Shown here in pieces: positions 59,594 through 64,000 of a stretch of 64,000 bases of DNA. The DNA lies in contig NZ_FNPI01000001.1 in NCBI RefSeq assembly GCF_900107275.1, forward strand, positions 434,001 through 498,000, in the 5' to 3' direction. Position numbers and translations under genes: made by a program. Under the pieces are notes generated by a model. It had not been told where the DNA came from, did no database searches, and saw only the letters and a program-made list of their open reading frames with translations. The stretch's first letter is position 1. Every line of letters begins with the position of its first letter. The stretch is from Evansella caseinilytica. Lineage in GTDB: Bacteria > Bacillota > Bacilli > Bacillales > Salisediminibacteriaceae.

Positions 59594-61066
59594 ATGAAGG
59601 GGAAAAGTAAGGTTATTTTGTCGCTCCTGTTGTTTTTTTCATTCGTTTTTTCTTTATTTCCTTTTGGGTCATCTGCTGAGGCTTCTACGCAAGGATTTAG
59701 AGTAAATGGAACCCAATTGTTAGATGCAAATGGCAATCCATTTGTTATGAGAGGCGTAAACCATGGGCATGCGTGGTACAAAGATTCTTATACGACCGTA
59801 ATTCCAGCTGTTGCAGCTACAGGAGCTAATACGATTCGCATTGTTCTATCTGATGGCGGACAATGGCAAAAGGATGACATTGATACGATCAGAAATATTA
59901 TTGCTCTTGCTGAGCAACACAAACTGATTTCTGTGTTAGAAGTGCATGATGCAACGGGCTACGATTCAATGACTTCGCTTAATCGAGCTGTAGATTATTG
60001 GATTGAAATGAGAAGCGCACTAATCGGAAAAGAAGATACAGTTATTATTAACATCGCTAACGAATGGTATGGGACATGGGATGGAAGAGGATGGGCTGAT
60101 GGGTATAAACAAGTAATTCCACGTCTAAGAAATGCCGGATTAAATCACACTCTAATGATTGATGCTGCTGGATGGGGGCAGTATCCTCAATCCATTTTTG
60201 ATTATGGAAGAGAAGTGTTTAATGCAGATCCGAATAGAAATGTCATGTTCTCTATTCACATGTATGAATATGCTGGTGGTGATGCAACAACCGTAAGGAA
60301 TAATATTGATCGAGTTCTTAACCAAAATCTTGCGTTGGTGATTGGAGAGTTTGGTCATTATCATACAAATGGAAATGTTGATGAAGATACTATTCTTAGC
60401 TATTCTCAACAAAGAGGAGTTGGGTGGTTGGCGTGGTCATGGAAAGGGAATGGTCAAGAGTGGGCATACTTAGATATGTCTAATGATTGGGCTGGAACAA
60501 ACCTCACCTGGTACGGAAATAGAATGATAAACGGTACAGATGGAATTCGAGCAACAAGTAAAATAGCTAGTGTCTTTACTGAAGATGGAGGCACAACACC
60601 GCCATCACAACCAGGGGAAACACTATATAGTTTTGAAGGTGGTACGCAAGGATGGTCAGGGTCGAATGTTAGTGGGGGACCATGGGCTGTCACAGAATGG
60701 AGTTCGCACGGCAGTCGCTCATTAAAAGCGGATGTAGCTCTTCAAGGGAACTCCAAGCATTACTTGTCTTTGACTCAAAATATAAACTTATCAAATAGGG
60801 CAACTTTGACGGCCACTGTAAGACATGCAAATTGGGGTAACGCAGGCAGTGGCATGCAAGCAAAAATATATATAAAAACAGGGTCTAATTGGACATGGTA
60901 CGATGGAGGAAGCGTAAATATTAGTCAGAATTCGACTGATGTTTCTATTAATTTGACTTCCATTCCAAACTTAAGTCAAGTTAGAGAAATTGGAATCGAG
61001 TTCACAGCAGCAGGAAATAGTAGTGGACAAACATCTTTATACGCTGACAATGTTAGGGTTCAGTGA
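59594..61066 (+). CDS. Secreted GH5 beta-mannanase with C-terminal mannan-binding module
   Basis: The 490-residue endo-beta-1,4-mannanase cuts mannan and glucomannan outside the cell. A signal peptide (about 1-30, ending SSAEA) precedes the GH5 barrel (about 33-325). Glu157 in NIANEWYG is the acid/base and Glu252 in VIGEFGHYH the nucleophile. After a GGTTPPSQPGE linker comes a beta-sandwich carbohydrate-binding module (about 342-490, YSFEGGTQGWSGSN). Length and layout match alkaline mannanases known from alkaliphilic Bacillus. GGAGG precedes the ATG. The gene and its flanks are markedly AT-rich, with fewer GC-ending codons than neighbours, suggesting acquisition. Confidence 0.95.
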   Translation: MKGKSKVILSLLLFFSFVFSLFPFGSSAEASTQGFRVNGTQLLDANGNPFVMRGVNHGHAWYKDSYTTVIPAVAATGANTIRIVLSDGGQWQKDDIDTIRNIIALAEQHKLISVLEVHDATGYDSMTSLNRAVDYWIEMRSALIGKEDTVIINIANEWYGTWDGRGWADGYKQVIPRLRNAGLNHTLMIDAAGWGQYPQSIFDYGREVFNADPNRNVMFSIHMYEYAGGDATTVRNNIDRVLNQNLALVIGEFGHYHTNGNVDEDTILSYSQQRGVGWLAWSWKGNGQEWAYLDMSNDWAGTNLTWYGNRMINGTDGIRATSKIASVFTEDGGTTPPSQPGETLYSFEGGTQGWSGSNVSGGPWAVTEWSSHGSRSLKADVALQGNSKHYLSLTQNINLSNRATLTATVRHANWGNAGSGMQAKIYIKTGSNWTWYDGGSVNISQNSTDVSINLTSIPNLSQVREIGIEFTAAGNSSGQTSLYADNVRVQ

Positions 61067-61183
61067 CGAATAGAAGATAAAAAGGAAAGAATTGCTGCTA
61101 GGCTATCCTCGAAAAATCAGTTCACACTTTTCTTAGTTTTAATTAGAAATGTATTCCTCATTGTGACAATAACGTCTAACTAC

Positions 61184-61204
61184 CGCACACGCCTTGCGTG
61201 TGCG
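61184..61204 (+). terminator. Hairpin downstream of the mannanase
   Basis: CGCACACGC and GCGTGTGCG form a perfect 9-bp stem around CTT, 118 bp after the stop codon. The following T content is modest. Confidence 0.6.
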
Positions 61205-61229
61205 TTCCATCTTTATTCGATGAAACCAT

Positions 61230-61320
61230 TCAGGTTACATTTGCGAGCAACGGTGAAATGTCACTTCTCTGACTTTGAGAAACAAACTCATAAACAATGC
61301 AATAGTTCCAATTAGCGCTT
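61230..61320 (+). repeat. Degenerate family M block
   Basis: GCGAGCAACGGTGAAATGTC, CTCTGACTTTGAGAAACAAA and CAATGCAATAGTTCC are worn versions of the GCAACGGCGAAATGTC and following blocks at 11713-11760 and 58110-58145. Confidence 0.5.
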
Positions 61321-61377
61321 AGAATATTTACAGCCACATGTGACAGATTTTTTTTAGAAATGGAAGGAGAGGAGCAG

Positions 61378-61827
61378 ATGACAGAGGATCTTGTTTTCGG
61401 TAAAAAATTGAGCGGTTACGATTATCAAACGAGAAAGGGCATTTATGCTGTCATCATACACCCGGTGGAATGGACGGTTGCTACTGTCAAAACAACCATG
61501 GGCAATTATTTTTTGCCCGGAGGAGGAACGGAAGGAGAAGAAAATGATGGAGCCTGCCTGCGAAGAGAAGTGTTGGAAGAGACAGGATACCGTATTGAGT
61601 TGCTCGGGTACATTGGGGAGGTACAGCAATACTTTTTCACATCCGCCGGACAGCCGCAGCTGAGCCAAGCACGTTTCTACTTAGTTGAACTCGGGAAAAA
61701 GTGCCAGGCACTCTATGATGCGTTAACGCATCATAGAGTGCCTGGCACCGAGGTCAATTCAGTGCACCTTTTTGGTCAATACAGTTACTGTTCAGTTAAC
61801 TGCCGCTTCTTTATAATAAAAATGTAA
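61378..61827 (+). CDS. NUDIX hydrolase, C terminus disrupted by a palindromic repeat
   Basis: The 149-residue product starts as a NUDIX enzyme: after TEDLVFGKKLSG the box GGGTEGEENDGACLRREVLEETGYRIEL (shown in part: REVLEETGY) gives the metal-binding helix. After FYLVELGKK the family sequence stops: a perfect 48-nt palindrome (61701-61748) enters in frame and codes for an unrelated CQALYDALTHHRVPG stretch. The tail after it (SYCSVNCRFF) is not NUDIX-like. The enzyme core is intact, but the last strand and helix are missing, so activity is doubtful. AAGGAGAGGAG precedes ATG 61378; ATG 61360 lacks a site. Confidence 0.75.
   Translation: MTEDLVFGKKLSGYDYQTRKGIYAVIIHPVEWTVATVKTTMGNYFLPGGGTEGEENDGACLRREVLEETGYRIELLGYIGEVQQYFFTSAGQPQLSQARFYLVELGKKCQALYDALTHHRVPGTEVNSVHLFGQYSYCSVNCRFFIIKM
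61701..61748. repeat. Perfect 48-nt palindrome with GTGCCAGGCAC ends, inside the NUDIX gene
   Basis: The 24-nt halves are exact reverse complements: it begins GTGCCAGGCACTCTATGATG, with GCGTTAACGC at the centre. The outer 13 bases on each side (through GTGCCAGGCACTC) are shared with 48769-48822, but the centre is unrelated. Confidence 0.95.
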
Positions 61828-61836
61828 GCGATTACA
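61812..61836 (+). promoter_or_regulatory. -10 box and perfect cre operator before the sugar ABC operon
   Basis: TATAAT (61812-61817) is followed 5 bp later by TGTAAGCGATTACA (61823-61836), a perfect palindrome that fits the cre consensus at all positions. Situated at the likely start of transcription, it would block initiation when CcpA or a LacI-type repressor binds. The -35 region is weak. Confidence 0.7.
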
Positions 61837-61864
61837 AAAAAGAAGAGAAGGTGGTGAGGATAGA

Positions 61865-62806
61865 GTGAGTACGTCCACTCCGACCAACAAGACAGTAGGG
61901 CAGAGCGATCAAAGGATATCTGCCAAGAGGAAAATAAAAAGGAATAAAGTGCTTACTTATGCAGCTTTCGTCGGACCTGCACTTTTATTTTTCCTGGTTA
62001 TACAAATCATACCGTTTTTTATGGGGATCTATTATTCCTTTACATCCTGGAACGGCGTCAGCTCCGCCGTCGAATGGGTCGGCTTAGACAATTACAAACG
62101 TATTTTTACCAACGATCAGCGATTTTTTGATTCCTTTTGGTTTACGACAAGATTCATGTTTGCTGCGGTAATTATCAGCAATCTCATCGGTTTTTCGCTG
62201 GCGCTGCTCCTCAACGCCGCCTTAAAAACACGGAATATTTTACGGACGGTGTTTTTTATTCCGAATGTTATCGGCGGACTGTTGTTAGGTTTTATCTGGC
62301 AGTTTATTTTCGTCCGAGGGTTTGCCGCCGTCGGGGAGCTTACAAATATCGGCTTTTTTCAGCTTCCATGGCTCGGAGATGCAACGACGGCCTTTTGGGG
62401 AATTGTCATTGTTTTCGCCTGGCAAATCAGCGGCTACATGATGGTCATTTATATCGCGGCGCTGCAGGGCGTGGACACTTCCTTGCTGGAAGCGGCGAAA
62501 ATCGACGGCGCCAATGCCTGGCAAACGCTTAGAAGAATTATCATTCCGTTAATTTTACCGGCATTTACGATTTGTTTCTTTCTTACCATTGCCATGGCGT
62601 TTAAAATATTCGATTTAAACCTGTCCTTGACCGGAGGCGGGCCGTTTAATTCGACGCAATCCGTCGCCATCAATATTTATCAGGAAGCATTCACGAACAA
62701 TAACTACGGCGTCGGCTCGGCGAAGGCAATTATTTTCTTTGTTGTCGTTGCCATCTTTACGACTGTGCAGGTAATGATCACGAAAAATAAGGAGGTGGAG
62801 GCATAA
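61865..62806 (+). CDS. Sugar ABC transporter permease (MalF/UgpA type)
   Basis: The 313-residue protein has six membrane helices and the EAA loop LLEAAKIDGANAWQTLRRII of CUT1 importers. An N-terminal basic region (KRKIKRNK) precedes the first helix (YAAFVGPALLFFLVIQIIPF). It pairs with the next gene product. The start is a GTG with GGTGGTGAGG upstream. No ATPase gene is in the operon as far as seen, so a shared MsmK/MsmX-type ATPase probably serves it. Confidence 0.92.
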   Translation: MSTSTPTNKTVGQSDQRISAKRKIKRNKVLTYAAFVGPALLFFLVIQIIPFFMGIYYSFTSWNGVSSAVEWVGLDNYKRIFTNDQRFFDSFWFTTRFMFAAVIISNLIGFSLALLLNAALKTRNILRTVFFIPNVIGGLLLGFIWQFIFVRGFAAVGELTNIGFFQLPWLGDATTAFWGIVIVFAWQISGYMMVIYIAALQGVDTSLLEAAKIDGANAWQTLRRIIIPLILPAFTICFFLTIAMAFKIFDLNLSLTGGGPFNSTQSVAINIYQEAFTNNNYGVGSAKAIIFFVVVAIFTTVQVMITKNKEVEA

Positions 62807-63630
62807 TGAACAAATATACGGCAAAAACGTTCAGCCTTGAAGTCATCGCCATCCTGATTGCTCTCTTGTTCCTGGTCCCTTTTTATTTCGTGATCGTCAA
62901 CTCGCTGAAAAGCTTCTCGGAAATTCTCATTGATGCGGCGGCATTACCGCAGCAGCTGCTGTTCTCAAACTATGCGCAAGTATGGGAAATTCTCAACTTT
63001 CCAAAGGCATTTGTGAATTCACTTATTATCACTGTTTTTAGCAATATCGGCATTGTTGTCATCAGTTCCATGGCGGCGTGGAAAATGGTCAGGACTCCGG
63101 GAAAACTGAGTAAGCTTCTGTTTATCTTTTTCGTCGCGGCCATGGTCATTCCGTTCCAGACAGTGATGATTCCTTTGGTAAAACTCGGCGGAATGCTCGG
63201 CATCATGAACAGTATCCCCGGCATCATCATCATGTATTTCGGTTTTGGCGTGCCGCTTTCCTTGTTCTTATATCACGGCTTTGTGAAAACCGTTCCCGTC
63301 GAGGTGGAAGAATCAGCAACAATTGACGGCTGCTCCCAATTCGGCGTTTTCTGGAGAATTGTCTTTCCGCTGCTGAAGCCGATTACCGTGACAGTTGTCA
63401 TCTTGAACACGTTGTGGATATGGAATGATTATTTATTGCCGCTGCTTGTGTTGCAGGATGCCTCCCTAAGAACGATCCCGCTGGCAACGAGCTCGTTTTT
63501 TGCCCAGTATACAAAGCAGTGGGATATGGGGCTGGCTGCCCTTGTTATGGGGATTACGCCGATCGTTGTCTTCTTCCTGTTTTTGCAAAAGCATATTATC
63601 AAAGGCATTGCGGCAGGTTCAATCAAATAG
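62806..63630 (+). CDS. Sugar ABC transporter permease (MalG/UgpE type)
   Basis: The 274-residue membrane protein is the second CUT1 permease, with helices such as VIAILIALLFLVPFYFVIV and the EAA loop EVEESATIDGCSQFGVFWRI. Its ATG overlaps the stop of the previous gene by one base, with AAGGAGGTGG upstream, so the two are translationally coupled. The next gene encodes the binding lipoprotein; an order with the binding protein last is less common than first. Confidence 0.93.
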   Translation: MNKYTAKTFSLEVIAILIALLFLVPFYFVIVNSLKSFSEILIDAAALPQQLLFSNYAQVWEILNFPKAFVNSLIITVFSNIGIVVISSMAAWKMVRTPGKLSKLLFIFFVAAMVIPFQTVMIPLVKLGGMLGIMNSIPGIIIMYFGFGVPLSLFLYHGFVKTVPVEVEESATIDGCSQFGVFWRIVFPLLKPITVTVVILNTLWIWNDYLLPLLVLQDASLRTIPLATSSFFAQYTKQWDMGLAALVMGITPIVVFFLFLQKHIIKGIAAGSIK

Positions 63631-63838
63631 TCGGAATCCCGACCGCCGCAATCCAGTCCGTCCTTTCTGTCGTCCGCTAAAACGCGGGCGGCGTACGACA
63701 AATCGGTTAGTGTTACAAGGCCTATGAAATGTTATTGGATAAAGCGGTTAGTAAAGTTTGCAGCACTGAGTATTGCTGCAAAATAAAATACAGCTTCAAC
63801 AAAAAAACAGAGACAATTTAAGGAGGGAAAATTGCTTT

Positions 63839-64000
63839 ATGAAACGTTTATTGTTAATGGTCGCCCTGCTCCTTTTCGTCGGTGTTTTCGCAGCTTGTTC
63901 ATCAAATGATTCAGATTCGGATTCAGGAAAGGATGATGCTTCAGAAGAAACCGGCGCCGGCGGAGATGCTGCTGGTACGGATAGTGAAAAGGAAGCCGTC
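63839..64000 (+). CDS. Sugar ABC transporter substrate-binding lipoprotein (3' end cut by window edge)
   Basis: Only the first 54 codons are in the window. They encode a lipoprotein signal peptide (KRLLLMVALLLFVGVFAAC, acylated Cys20) followed by an acidic, Ser/Asp/Gly-rich linker (SNDSDSDSGKDDASEE). This is typical of secreted binding proteins in alkaliphilic or salt-tolerant Bacillaceae. AAGGAGGG precedes the ATG. Position after two CUT1 permeases identifies its role; the ligand is presumably an oligosaccharide. Confidence 0.85.
   Translation, partial: MKRLLLMVALLLFVGVFAACSSNDSDSDSGKDDASEETGAGGDAAGTDSEKEAV

Overview
The window reads as a chromosomal segment of a low-to-mid GC Gram-positive bacterium of the family Bacillaceae, probably an alkaliphilic or soil Bacillus relative. 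The grounds are AGGAGG-type ribosome binding sites, frequent TTG/GTG starts, lipoproteins with Gram-positive lipoboxes, a Rok-type regulator otherwise known from Bacillus, a SipS-like signal peptidase, KtrAB under a c-di-AMP (ydaO/yuaA-type) riboswitch, CcpA-like cre boxes, and a secreted GH5 beta-mannanase whose length and layout match alkaline Bacillus mannanases. No tRNA, rRNA, CRISPR array, phage or intact transposase gene was found.

Layout. 1-4200: a regulator cut by the left edge, a VOC protein, a GNAT remnant, UDP-galactopyranose mutase (glf) and a LysR regulator. 4.4-14.8 kb: a glycoside cluster with a membrane-anchored, domain-permuted GH3, two closely related GH3 enzymes, a GtrA-like membrane protein and a GT2 glycosyltransferase. 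16-27 kb: a sugar sensing and uptake system (sensory binding lipoprotein, YesM/LytS-type kinase, YesN-type regulator, ribokinase-like kinase, ABC ATPase, two permeases, second binding lipoprotein). 27.5-30.4 kb: a flavoprotein, RidA and a Cys-rich pentapeptide protein. 30.7-35.2 kb: a complete glucitol/sorbitol PTS operon. 35.5-44.7 kb: a D,D-carboxypeptidase, acylphosphatase, AraC/GyrI-like regulator, an IMP dehydrogenase of the Tritrichomonas type, Rok, a WYL regulator and small proteins. 44.7-53 kb: TetR with two tandem alpha/beta hydrolases, radical SAM protein, GNATs, peptidase E, signal peptidase and an RsmF-type methyltransferase. 53.2-55.2 kb: an AT-rich divergent EamA/AraC pair. 55.3-57.8 kb: ktrAB with its riboswitch. 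58-64 kb: a HAD phosphatase, the mannanase, a broken NUDIX gene and a sugar ABC operon cut by the right edge.

What stands out is the intergenic space, which is filled with several families of structured repeats. (i) An approximately 150-160 bp element (family P) has ends of the type TGTTCAAAAAG...CTTTTTGAACA; it occurs at six loci, once as three nearly identical tandem copies. (ii) Mosaic repeats (family M) are built from interchangeable hairpin modules, one of which is a bare hairpin of the same TGTTCAAAAAG arms. (iii) Two arrays of an ATTCCGTC-like octamer recur every 21 bp, in opposite orientation, and bracket the binding protein-kinase-regulator genes. (iv) There are two long palindromes with the GTGCCAGGCAC core, one of them lying inside a coding region. 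(v) A GGCTGTTTTCGTAAAC-type element occurs three times. Several gene ends and apparent start sites have been reshaped by these repeats.

Functionally the segment is centred on carbohydrate use: extracellular mannan cleavage, beta-glucoside hydrolysis by GH3 enzymes, ABC and PTS uptake, and catabolite control through cre-like boxes. Interspersed are housekeeping genes (IMP dehydrogenase, signal peptidase, rRNA methyltransferase, potassium uptake). Start sites given here were chosen from ribosome binding sites and family alignment recalled from knowledge; no database search was run.
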